From an uncultured Chloroflexota bacterium (GTDB taxonomy: Bacteria; Chloroflexota; Anaerolineae; Aggregatilineales; Phototrophicaceae): 15,137 nt of DNA. The DNA is taken from NCBI GenBank assembly GCA_903904765.1, contig CAIVEA010000412.1, positions 1 through 15,137 of the forward strand. Direction: 5' to 3'. Shown one piece after another: positions 6,912-13,357 of the stretch. The notes under the pieces were generated by a model. The model saw only the letters and a program-made list of their open reading frames with translations. It was not told where the DNA came from and did no database searches. Position 1 is the stretch's first letter, and each line of letters begins with the position of its first letter. Made by a program: the position numbers and the translations under genes.

Positions 6912-7838
6912 TTAACCTTTAATCGCGCCTGCCGACAGACCGCGCACGATGTAGCGTTGCAGGAACAGCCCGATCAACATGACCGGAGCGACCATGATGA
7001 GCGTCAGCGCCGACATATACCACCACTCGATGCCTTTGGTGCTCTTCATACCTGCCAAATAGACAGGCATGGTGATGGCCTCGAAGTTGGTGAGCATCAG
7101 GGCGAACAGGTACTCGTTCCACGCGAAGATGAACGAGAACAGCGCCACCGTCACCAGCCCCGGCGTTGCCAGCGGCAGCACGATACGCACGAAGGTTTGC
7201 CAACGGGTCGCGCCGTCCACACGGGCGCTTTCTTCAAGGTCAACCGGAAGGCTGTTGAAGAAATCGCGCATAATCCACACAGCAAAGGGCAGATTGAAGG
7301 CGGTATAGGCCAGAATCAAACCCGGATGCGTGTCAATTAAGCGTAGTGCGTTGAAAAACAAGATGAATGGAATCACCAACGCAGCCGGAGGTAAGAAACG
7401 CTGCGAGATAATCCAGAAGGCGATATTGTCGTTCTTCCAGCCGATGCGCGACCAATGGTAGCGGAAACGCGACAGACCATAACCCGCCATCGAACCGACA
7501 ATCACCGAGAACACGCACGACAAACCAGCGGCGATCAGGCTGTTACGGAAGTAGCGCCATGTTTTGGCCTGTTCATCCACCAGCAGGAATTTCCAGTGAT
7601 CCGTTGTGGGTTGATAGTCCACAAACGGGATATAGCGCGGGACGCGGTTCACATCCAACGGGCGCTTAAACGACGTGGTGAACAGCCAGTAGAACGGGAA
7701 AACGCAAATGATCGCCCAGATGATGAGCATTGTGTACAGGAAAATCGTGGAACGGAGGGAACGTCTTTTTACACTGTTGTTCCCAATGGCTATTCGGCGA
7801 ACTTGGACGCGATTATCACGCGAACTGATGGTCGTCAT
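6912..7838 (-). CDS. Carbohydrate ABC transporter permease, MalG/UgpE type
   Basis: This inner-membrane subunit has 308 residues and about six membrane helices, the first at about 31-55. The cytoplasmic coupling (EAA) motif is seen at about 202-222 as [15 protein letters not shown] followed by VRIVLPL; it docks to the ATPase. The family is the second permease of CUT1 carbohydrate importers, such as MalG. Family features also include the [11 protein letters not shown] segment after helix one, the NSLIAA segment near residue 99 and AWNEYLFAL near the end. The ATG at 7838 overlaps the stop of the upstream permease gene by four bases (ATGA), so the two subunits are translationally coupled, as expected for a 1:1 heterodimer. 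A terminator follows at 6847-6872. No ATPase gene follows, so the transporter must use one encoded elsewhere. The imported substrate cannot be read from the sequence. Confidence 0.93.
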   Translation of the reverse strand: MTTISSRDNRVQVRRIAIGNNSVKRRSLRSTIFLYTMLIIWAIICVFPFYWLFTTSFKRPLDVNRVPRYIPFVDYQPTTDHWKFLLVDEQAKTWRYFRNSLIAAGLSCVFSVIVGSMAGYGLSRFRYHWSRIGWKNDNIAFWIISQRFLPPAALVIPFILFFNALRLIDTHPGLILAYTAFNLPFAVWIMRDFFNSLPVDLEESARVDGATRWQTFVRIVLPLATPGLVTVALFSFIFAWNEYLFALMLTNFEAITMPVYLAGMKSTKGIEWWYMSALTLIMVAPVMLIGLFLQRYIVRGLSAGAIKG

Positions 7839-8839
7839 ATAGATGTCCCCAACTGCTGCTTGGTAATCCGGCGCGAGATGGCGAGGAAAGCGGTTGCAAA
7901 CGCGATGACCATGACCAGCAGCACATAACCGATGGCAGCGGCGTAACCGTAGTTACCGTAACTGAGGGCGGTATCGAACACATACATCACCAGCGACTCG
8001 GTGGCGCTGCCGGGGCCGCCGCCCGTCACCACATTGATGATGTCCACCAGTTTGAACATTTCGAGGCTGCGGATGAGCAGCGCCGTCAACGAGATGGGCA
8101 GCATGATCGGAAACGTGATGCGGAGGAAAATTTGGCGTGTATTCGCGCCGTCCACACGCGCCGCTTCGTACACCTCATCCGGGATGGCCTGCATCCCCGC
8201 CAGCAGCAGCAGCGTCATGAACGGTATCCACTGCCACGAATCGATCAATATCATGGTATAGGGCGCGACACCGGTATCCGTCAGCCACGGGATGGCAATT
8301 TTAATATCTGCGCCTGTCAAACCGGATAGGAACGTCCCGATAGTGCGCTGTAACTGTGCCAACGGCGAGATACCGCTGTCGAACATCATACGTCCGGCAT
8401 AACCGGCGGCAACGGGCGTAATCATCATGGGGAGCATGAAAATTAAGCGGAAGAACCGCCGCCCGAAAAATTCCTGATTGAGCATGATGGCGATGCCAAA
8501 ACCAATCGCATATTGAATGGTGACACCCACCAGCACATAAAATAACGTGTTCTTGGCCGCATTCAGCAGGCGTTCATCCGTAGGCACGCGACCATAATTA
8601 CTCAGCGAAAACTGCGCCGGATTGCCCAAACACAGGGCGCTGGCGACCCCGACAGAAGTCCCGGCGTTGGCCTGTGGGCTGCGCTGGCAGTCGGTGACGC
8701 TCACGCCTAGCGACCAGATCAGCGGAAAAATCGAGAGGATGAGCAGGATAACAACCGCAGGCGAGAGAAAGACCCGCTTAAACAGGCGGTCTTCGCGGGA
8801 TTCGCGGATGTCCTCCGGCGCAGGAGATAAAGGCTTCAT
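7835..8839 (-). CDS. Carbohydrate ABC transporter permease, MalF/UgpA type
   Basis: The 334-residue protein is the first permease of a CUT1-type sugar importer. A hydrophilic cytoplasmic leader precedes helix one (about 24-46), and six helices in all are likely. The EAA coupling motif is at about 224-245 ([20 protein letters not shown]), and [12 protein letters not shown] near residue 275-290 is typical of the family. The first extracytoplasmic loop is longer than usual, with Cys51 and Cys70 and a run rich in small residues between them. The ATG at 8839 is preferred because the sequence before it in the frame (from a TTG at 8872) is not family-like, but neither start has a convincing ribosome binding site. 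It follows the solute-binding protein gene by 166 bases containing two hairpins, so its expression is probably lower than that of the binding protein. Confidence 0.9.
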   Translation of the reverse strand: MKPLSPAPEDIRESREDRLFKRVFLSPAVVILLILSIFPLIWSLGVSVTDCQRSPQANAGTSVGVASALCLGNPAQFSLSNYGRVPTDERLLNAAKNTLFYVLVGVTIQYAIGFGIAIMLNQEFFGRRFFRLIFMLPMMITPVAAGYAGRMMFDSGISPLAQLQRTIGTFLSGLTGADIKIAIPWLTDTGVAPYTMILIDSWQWIPFMTLLLLAGMQAIPDEVYEAARVDGANTRQIFLRITFPIMLPISLTALLIRSLEMFKLVDIINVVTGGGPGSATESLVMYVFDTALSYGNYGYAAAIGYVLLVMVIAFATAFLAISRRITKQQLGTSI

Positions 8840-8909
8840 CGTAGATAGATTCGACACAAGAAAAGCCCTCAAATAAAAGCTTTTGAATCAAACAGCTTGC
8901 GCCGCTTAG

Positions 8910-8948
8910 AAAAAATTGCCCCCTGCCAGCCACGCGGACTCGCAGGGG
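8910..8948 (-). terminator. Intrinsic terminator/attenuator between the binding protein and permease genes
   Basis: On the minus strand CCCCTGC (8948-8942) and GCAGGGG (8926-8920) form a seven-base GC-rich stem with a 15-base loop, followed three to four bases later by six T residues (8915-8910). It lies 58 bases after the binding-protein stop. Partial read-through here would give the usual excess of binding protein over permeases. Confidence 0.7.
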
Positions 8949-8963
8949 TGCAGGAGGGTTAAA

Positions 8964-8988
8964 GAGCGCCCCCACGAGGAAGGCGCTC
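8964..8988 (-). promoter_or_regulatory. Stem-loop just after the solute-binding protein gene
   Basis: GAGCGCC (8964-8970) and GGCGCTC (8982-8988) form a perfect seven-base stem with an eleven-base loop, 17 bases past the stop codon. On the minus strand only three T residues follow. It may be a 3'-end stabilising hairpin or weak terminator working together with the stronger one at 8910-8948. Confidence 0.5.
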
Positions 8989-9005
8989 CGTTGCCCGGTT
9001 ACAAA

Positions 9006-10478
9006 CTACTCAATACCCAGCGACTGCTTGTACAGCGCCAACTGGCTTTCGCGGCCCAGACGTTCGGTGATGGCATCCCAGGTTGCCGCCACTTCGTCCA
9101 GAGCAGCCTGCGGGGTGGCTTCGCCGGTCACAGCCTTGGCGATGCCAGCGTCCAGAGCGTCGAAGTATTCAAACGCGCCGGGGATACGCAGGTCAACAAT
9201 GGCGTTCGGGTCATTGATGGTGTCCAGAACCGCACCCAGATAGTCCTTCGCCGATTCTTCGTCGAAGCCGGCGGCAGTCCACAGGGCGAGGTTGTCGAAC
9301 TGGCTCTGACGCAGCGGGTTCACGCCCGTGCCGCCAGTGGTCGCCAGCACGCCGGCGAGGTCCTTGCCAGCGAGGTACTTAACATAATCGAAGGCCGCAT
9401 CGCTCACATCGCTGTCCTTAGCAACCGAGATCACCCAGCCGCCGAAGGCGATGAAGGGAGCCGAGTTCACGCCACCTTCAGCATCCACCCACGCGCCAGT
9501 GGTGTAGTCCCAGTACTTTTCCGCACCGGGGGTCACACCGAAGCCAGCCAGACCCTGAATAACCGAGGCATTCGGGTCAACGGTCAGCGGGCCGACATCG
9601 CCCCAGTCCAGACCGAACACGGCCTGACCGGCGGGGAACACGGCGCGGACGTTCACCACGTCGAAGTTAATCATGTCGGGCGAAGCGCAGCAGTTGTAAA
9701 TGTCAATCCAGTCCTGAAGACCCTGCACCCAGCCGGGGTTGTTGACCAGCGGCTTCATGGTTTCGTCGAAGAAGAAGTACGGGTTGCCGGGGATCTTCGA
9801 GTAACCCGCAGCGCGATCCATCAGGAACCAGAAGCTCTGAGCCTTCTTACGGAGGGCTTCGGCCACGCCGTAGATCGGGGCGGTCACGCCGGCGGTGTCC
9901 ACTTCCTTGCCTTGGAAGAAGGTGGCGATGTCCTTGTATTCAGTCCAGGTCTTGGGCTGATCGAGGTCACGACCATAAGCAGCCTTGAATTCTTCGTTGT
10001 ACGGGCTGGCGGGATTAACGAGGTCCTTGCGGTAGTACATCATGTGGCTATCGCCATCGAACGGAACGGCATAGGTCACGCCGCCCCAGTTGGCGATACG
10101 TTCACGGTACAGCGGCAGGATGTCGTTCCAGTCAACCGCTTCCTTCACATCATCCGGGATCGGCTGCACATAGCCGCCACCAGCGATGTCGCCCATCCAG
10201 TCCGAGGCGTAGATCAACACATCGAATTCACCGCTGCCCGTCTGGAGGGCGGTGATCATCTTGGGATACAGGTCCGAGAACGCGAACGTCTGAACTTCGA
10301 CGGTTGCGCCAGTGGCCGCAGCCCATTCCTGACCATACTTTTCAGCGGGGCCACCGATGGCACCGGGCTGAGTGACAACAACGACCTTCTTGCCCGCGAA
10401 CGGTTGGTCCTGAGCAACGGTCGGGACGAGGCTGAGCGCAAACAGCGCCAGCACGACAAATAGAACGAGCTTTTTCAT
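9006..10478 (-). CDS. Extracellular solute-binding protein of a carbohydrate ABC transporter (family 1)
   Basis: The 490-residue precursor has a classical signal peptide: Lys2-Lys3, a hydrophobic core to about residue 18, and a likely cleavage after TVA (22|23). There is no lipobox cysteine, so it is probably not a lipoprotein; how it is kept at the cell surface is unclear. The mature part looks like the MalE/UgpB-type family, with PKMITALQTGSGEFDVL (72-88), YAVPFDGDSHMMYYRKDL near 136-153, and FIAFGGWVISV later. A vicinal Cys263-Cys264 pair is unusual. The ATG at 10478 is chosen over an in-frame upstream start at 10547 because AGGAG lies eight bases before it and the signal peptide begins there. 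It is the first gene of the leftward operon, under a consensus promoter (10584-10612) and a probable GntR operator. The ligand is not identifiable. Confidence 0.94.
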   Translation of the reverse strand: MKKLVLFVVLALFALSLVPTVAQDQPFAGKKVVVVTQPGAIGGPAEKYGQEWAAATGATVEVQTFAFSDLYPKMITALQTGSGEFDVLIYASDWMGDIAGGGYVQPIPDDVKEAVDWNDILPLYRERIANWGGVTYAVPFDGDSHMMYYRKDLVNPASPYNEEFKAAYGRDLDQPKTWTEYKDIATFFQGKEVDTAGVTAPIYGVAEALRKKAQSFWFLMDRAAGYSKIPGNPYFFFDETMKPLVNNPGWVQGLQDWIDIYNCCASPDMINFDVVNVRAVFPAGQAVFGLDWGDVGPLTVDPNASVIQGLAGFGVTPGAEKYWDYTTGAWVDAEGGVNSAPFIAFGGWVISVAKDSDVSDAAFDYVKYLAGKDLAGVLATTGGTGVNPLRQSQFDNLALWTAAGFDEESAKDYLGAVLDTINDPNAIVDLRIPGAFEYFDALDAGIAKAVTGEATPQAALDEVAATWDAITERLGRESQLALYKQSLGIE

Positions 10479-10546
10479 CTTTATAGCTCCTAAAACGAGA
10501 ACGGATTTTATACGTTCCCTCGCTGTACCAAGACACGAATCCCGCA

Positions 10547-10569
10547 ACTTGTTGTCTTGTTATAACAGG
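10547..10569. promoter_or_regulatory. Probable GntR operator, copy 1 (binding-protein promoter)
   Basis: This 23-base element reads ACTTGT, three bases, CTTGTTAT, a purine, ACAGG, and matches the element at 10796-10818 in 19 of 23 positions. It contains the perfect palindrome TGTTATAACA (10558-10567), with the GT-N4-AC core common in GntR-family operators, and two CTTGT direct repeats. It lies about 8-30 bases downstream of the predicted start of the leftward transcript, a position suited to repression. Confidence 0.65.
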
Positions 10570-10583
10570 GTGACGCGATAGCG

Positions 10584-10612
10584 ATTATATTGCGCTGATC
10601 GTAAGGTGTCAA
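10584..10612 (-). promoter_or_regulatory. Consensus sigma70-type promoter for the transporter operon
   Basis: On the minus strand TTGACA (10612-10607) is followed after 17 bases by TATAAT (10589-10584), a perfect match to consensus at both hexamers and spacing. The transcript would start near 10578, leaving about 100 bases before the binding-protein ATG. A strong promoter with an adjacent operator fits an abundant, inducible binding protein. Confidence 0.85.
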
Positions 10613-10617
10613 ATTAC

Positions 10618-10629
10618 GGAATATATTCC
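10618..10629. promoter_or_regulatory. Perfect 12-base palindrome just upstream of the -35 box
   Basis: GGAATATATTCC is a perfect inverted repeat ending five bases before the -35 hexamer of the leftward promoter. A looser version, GGAGTATTCC, is at 10652-10661. The position suits a second regulator acting as activator or repressor. No regulator is identified. Confidence 0.4.
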
Positions 10630-10761
10630 AACATGACAGAGGGTTGCTTTAGGAGTATTCCCTGAAATTGTGAAAAACCTACGTGGAATGCGGCGCGATT
10701 TGCGCTTTGGAGGCGGAAAAGATCGGGATGAATCGCAGTTTCCGATGCTGCCCAAAATGGT

Positions 10762-10791
10762 TTGACAGAGCGCCCTCAGGTTGCCTATAAT
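10762..10791 (+). promoter_or_regulatory. Consensus sigma70-type promoter for the GntR-catabolic operon
   Basis: TTGACA (10762-10767) and TATAAT (10786-10791) are both perfect, with an 18-base spacer. The start near 10798 falls within the operator at 10796-10818 and gives a leader of about 28 bases to the GTG at 10826. This makes the in-frame ATG at 10802 an unlikely start. Confidence 0.85.
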
Positions 10792-10795
10792 AGTC

Positions 10796-10818
10796 ACTTG
10801 TATGCTTGTTATGACAGG
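10796..10818. promoter_or_regulatory. Probable GntR operator, copy 2 (own promoter)
   Basis: This second copy of the 23-base element differs from copy 1 at four positions (7, 8, 9 and 18). It overlaps the predicted transcript start of the regulator gene, immediately after the -10 box, so the regulator probably represses itself. The right half, TGTTATGACA, is palindromic with one mismatch. Both copies point the same way along the chromosome. Confidence 0.65.
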
Positions 10819-10825
10819 ATACCCC

Positions 10826-11653
10826 GTGAACAGTCCCATTAACCGGAATAGCCCTATACCCTATTACGCGCAGGTCAAAGATGTCGTCCGGGAGTGGATT
10901 CGGGAGCGCCGCTGGAAGCCCGGCGAGCAAATTCCCGGTGAACATGAACTGTGCGAGTCGTTTGATGTCAGTCGTCCGGTCATCCGGCAGGCGCTGAACG
11001 AACTGGTCACGGAAGGACTCATCCGCCGTCAGAAGGGCAAAGGTACGTTCGTCACCGAGCCGAAGATTAAAGAAGGGCTGGTGCAGCGGCTAACTGGCTT
11101 TCATCAAGATATGACCGCGCAGGGTTATCAACCCGTGAGCCGCGTCCTCAAGCAACGCATCATCCCCGCCAGCGAAGCCTTAGCGGAACAGTTGCATATC
11201 CAGTTGAACGAACCCGTGCTGGAGATCGAACGGCTGCGCTTCATCCATGATGAGCCGATTGTGCTGGTGACGACCTACCTGCCGCAGCGCCTATGCCCTG
11301 ACCTGTTAACCGCCGATCTGACGCACCAATCGCTCTATGGCTTGCTGGAACAGAAATATGGCGTGTTCATCGCTTCCGGTCATCGCACAGTAGAAGCGGT
11401 GGCGGCGGACAAATACAGCGCCGGATTGCTGCAAGTGCGTAAAGGTACACCACTAATTCAGTTGGAGAGCGTGAGTTATTCCAGCAACGGCGCTCCAATT
11501 GAGTATTACCGCGCTTATCACCGGGGAGATCGTTCCGCTTTTGAGATCGAACTGGTGCGGGTGGTGGAGGGCGAAAAAGTGGGCGAGGCGTTCATTAACG
11601 ATTTGCCGCCCCCGCTGACTGTCAAGTTCCCGCGCCGTAGCTATTCGGACTAG
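10826..11653 (+). CDS. GntR-family (HutC subfamily) transcriptional regulator
   Basis: The 275-residue protein has an N-terminal winged helix-turn-helix (about 10-80) with the subfamily pattern: PYYAQVKDVVREWI, PGEQIPGEHELCESFDVSR, RQALNELVTEGLI and GKGTFV. It is followed by a UTRA ligand-binding domain (about 95-240, with EPVLEIERLRFIHDEPIVL and IEYYRAYHRGDR). Such proteins usually repress sugar or amino-acid genes until a metabolite, often a phosphorylated sugar, binds UTRA. GTG at 10826 is chosen because AGGA lies seven bases upstream. The ATGs at 10802 and 10811 are in frame but almost at the predicted transcript start and lack binding sites. It is the first gene of the catabolic operon and divergent from the transporter. 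The two 23-base elements flanking the gap are its likely operators. Confidence 0.92.
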   Translation: MNSPINRNSPIPYYAQVKDVVREWIRERRWKPGEQIPGEHELCESFDVSRPVIRQALNELVTEGLIRRQKGKGTFVTEPKIKEGLVQRLTGFHQDMTAQGYQPVSRVLKQRIIPASEALAEQLHIQLNEPVLEIERLRFIHDEPIVLVTTYLPQRLCPDLLTADLTHQSLYGLLEQKYGVFIASGHRTVEAVAADKYSAGLLQVRKGTPLIQLESVSYSSNGAPIEYYRAYHRGDRSAFEIELVRVVEGEKVGEAFINDLPPPLTVKFPRRSYSD

Positions 11654-11666
11654 GATGTGAATCACC

Positions 11667-12620
11667 ATGAATTACCGTGTGCTGGTGACGGCTCGTTCGT
11701 TTGCGAATCCCGGTCGTCATCATGAAATTTTGCAAGAAGCGGGGTGTCAGGTGGAGCAACGCGCTCCGGCACACCCCTACTCCGCCGAAGAACTGCGTGC
11801 CATCATCCCCGGCTATGACGGCGTGATTCTGGGGCTGGATGCCTGCGATGCCAGCGTGATCGAAGCTGCCGACAAACTGCGTGTGATCTCGCGTTATGGC
11901 GTGGGTGTGGATGCGGTTGATCTGGCAGCGGCGGCACGCAAAGGGGTTGTGGTCACAAACACCCCCGGCTCGAACCAGATTGCGGTGGCGGAACTGGCGC
12001 TGGGGATGATCTTCGCACTGGCACGGCGCATCCCGCAGGTGGCGAACGCGGCGGTCAACGGCGTGTGGCAGCGGCCTACCGGATGGGAACTCAGCGGCAA
12101 AACGCTGGGTGTAGTGGGCTTCGGCGCTATCGGGCGCGATGTAGCGACAAAGGCGCTGGTGCTGGGGATGCGCGTCATCGCCTATGACCCGTTCTGGAGC
12201 AAAGATGTGGCTGGCGTGGAACGGGTGGAACTGGCAACGCTGTTCGCGCAGAGCGATGTGATTACGCTGCATGCCGCCGCCACGCCAGAAACGCGCCATC
12301 TCATCAACGCGCAATCGCTGGCGAGCATGAAGCGCGGCGTGTATATCATCAACACAGCACGCGGCGATCTGGTGGACGAAGCGGCGTTGTACGCGGCGCT
12401 CAAAGAAGGGCAAGTGGGCGGCGCGGCGGCGGACGTGTTCCAGCACGAACCACCGGACGGCAGCCCGCTGCTGACGCACGAAAATTTCATCGCCACCCCG
12501 CATATCGGCGCGACCACCCGCGAATCAGTGGCGCGGATGGCGCAAATGTCCTCCGTGAATCTGGTGCAGGTGTTAAAAGGCGAACCGTGCGCGGCGATTG
12601 TCAAGCCGCCTGCGGGGTAG
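11667..12620 (+). CDS. D-isomer-specific 2-hydroxyacid dehydrogenase (phosphoglycerate dehydrogenase-like), no ACT domain
   Basis: The protein has 317 residues and the full family layout. The NAD-binding motif is GFGAIG (151-156), with Asp174 at the end of the second strand (IAYDP), which favours NAD over NADP. The catalytic residues are Arg232 (NTARGDLVDE), Glu261 (FQHEPP) and His279 (TPHIGA). The substrate loop YGVGVDAVD is at 77-85. It ends after the catalytic core, so it lacks the C-terminal regulatory regions of longer SerA enzymes such as the E. coli one. The start ATG follows the regulator stop by 13 bases, with AGGA overlapping that stop. In this setting, between a sugar regulator and a sugar kinase, it more likely oxidises or reduces a sugar acid than makes serine. 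That is an inference from neighbours; the exact substrate is not determinable. Confidence 0.88.
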   Translation: MNYRVLVTARSFANPGRHHEILQEAGCQVEQRAPAHPYSAEELRAIIPGYDGVILGLDACDASVIEAADKLRVISRYGVGVDAVDLAAAARKGVVVTNTPGSNQIAVAELALGMIFALARRIPQVANAAVNGVWQRPTGWELSGKTLGVVGFGAIGRDVATKALVLGMRVIAYDPFWSKDVAGVERVELATLFAQSDVITLHAAATPETRHLINAQSLASMKRGVYIINTARGDLVDEAALYAALKEGQVGGAAADVFQHEPPDGSPLLTHENFIATPHIGATTRESVARMAQMSSVNLVQVLKGEPCAAIVKPPAG

Positions 12621-12624
12621 ACAG

Positions 12625-12688
12625 CCTCACCCCGCTGCGCTGTGCTTAGCTTCCCCTCTCCGCACGGAGAGGGGATTGAGGGGTGAGG
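12625..12688. repeat. Mosaic palindromic repeat, copy B (inverted, within the operon)
   Basis: CCCCTCTCC (12653-12661) and GGAGAGGGG (12666-12674) form a nine-base stem with a four-base loop, and outer arms CCTCACCCC (12625-12633) and GGGGTGAGG (12680-12688) are also complementary. The right arm 12666-12688 is the exact reverse complement of the left arm of copy C at 14893-14915. It sits between the dehydrogenase and isomerase genes and could reduce read-through or stabilise mRNA ends. Confidence 0.8.
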
Positions 12689-12751
12689 TCAACATAATCC
12701 AATCGTATCCGCCACATCAAAGCGGATGAGTGTTATACAAGGATGACGACA

Positions 12752-13330
12752 ATGGTTAACTACATGACTCCGCTGTGGCGAAAACTGGACTTGGATACCG
12801 GTGTGTTCACCGATGCCGTGCTGGTGCAGCAACGCCGCTTGAGCGATCTGCGCGGCCTATATGCCGATTCCGCCGCCGAAGCCGCCCGCGCCGCCGAAAA
12901 CCCGCTGATGTACGATGTGTTCGAGGCCACCGAAAACCCGATTGAGCCGGGGCAACTGCGCTATTCGACCACCGTGATCTACCCCGGCAAGATCGGGGAC
13001 GAGTATTTCTTCACCAAAGGGCATTACCACGCCAAAGGCGAATGTGCCGAAATTTACACTGGCATTACCGGAACGGGACTGCTGCTGTTGCAAACCCGCG
13101 AAGGCCAAATCCACACCATCGAGATGACTCGTGGCGTGGCGGCGTATGTCCCGCCGTTCTGGGCGCACCGCACCATCAACGTCGGCAGCGATAACTTCGC
13201 GTTCTACGCTTGCTACCCGGCGGACGCAGGCTATGACTATGCCGCGATTGCCGACAAGGGGTTTGCTTCGCTGGTGCTGGAACGCAACGGCAAGCCGACA
13301 CTCGTTCCGAATCCCAAATGGGCGAAGTAG
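12752..13330 (+). CDS. Cupin-type glucose-6-phosphate isomerase (archaeal-type PGI)
   Basis: The 192-residue protein belongs to the metal-dependent cupin phosphoglucose isomerases, best known from Pyrococcus, which interconvert glucose 6-phosphate and fructose 6-phosphate. The metal ligands of that family are at matching spacing: His91 and His93 in TKGHYH, Glu100 in ECAEIY, and His139 in PPFWAHRTIN. The spacings 91 to 100 to 139 equal those of the Pyrococcus enzyme (88, 97, 136, from memory). ATG 12752 is chosen over the ATG at 12743 because AAGGA lies eight bases before it and only abuts the earlier one. It lies 131 bases after the dehydrogenase gene, with a palindromic repeat between, and 27 bases before the kinase gene. 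In this locus it may act on a different aldose/ketose phosphate; the family is firm, the substrate less so. Confidence 0.9.
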   Translation: MVNYMTPLWRKLDLDTGVFTDAVLVQQRRLSDLRGLYADSAAEAARAAENPLMYDVFEATENPIEPGQLRYSTTVIYPGKIGDEYFFTKGHYHAKGECAEIYTGITGTGLLLLQTREGQIHTIEMTRGVAAYVPPFWAHRTINVGSDNFAFYACYPADAGYDYAAIADKGFASLVLERNGKPTLVPNPKWAK

Positions 13331-13357
13331 AAAATATTTTAGGAAAAACAAGCCACC

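Noticed and set aside
6637..6915. 92-codon plus-strand frame in the gap between the SPFH and permease genes
   Set aside because: It runs through the palindromic repeat and the terminator, with no ribosome binding site or recognisable sequence.
8916..10463. 515-codon open frame antisense to the solute-binding protein
   Set aside because: The opposite strand encodes a complete, family-typical binding protein with signal peptide. The antisense frame is a by-product of GC-rich codon use.
10479..10547. 23-residue N-terminal extension of the binding protein
   Set aside because: It would bury the signal peptide and covers the probable operator. AGGAG precedes the ATG at 10478.
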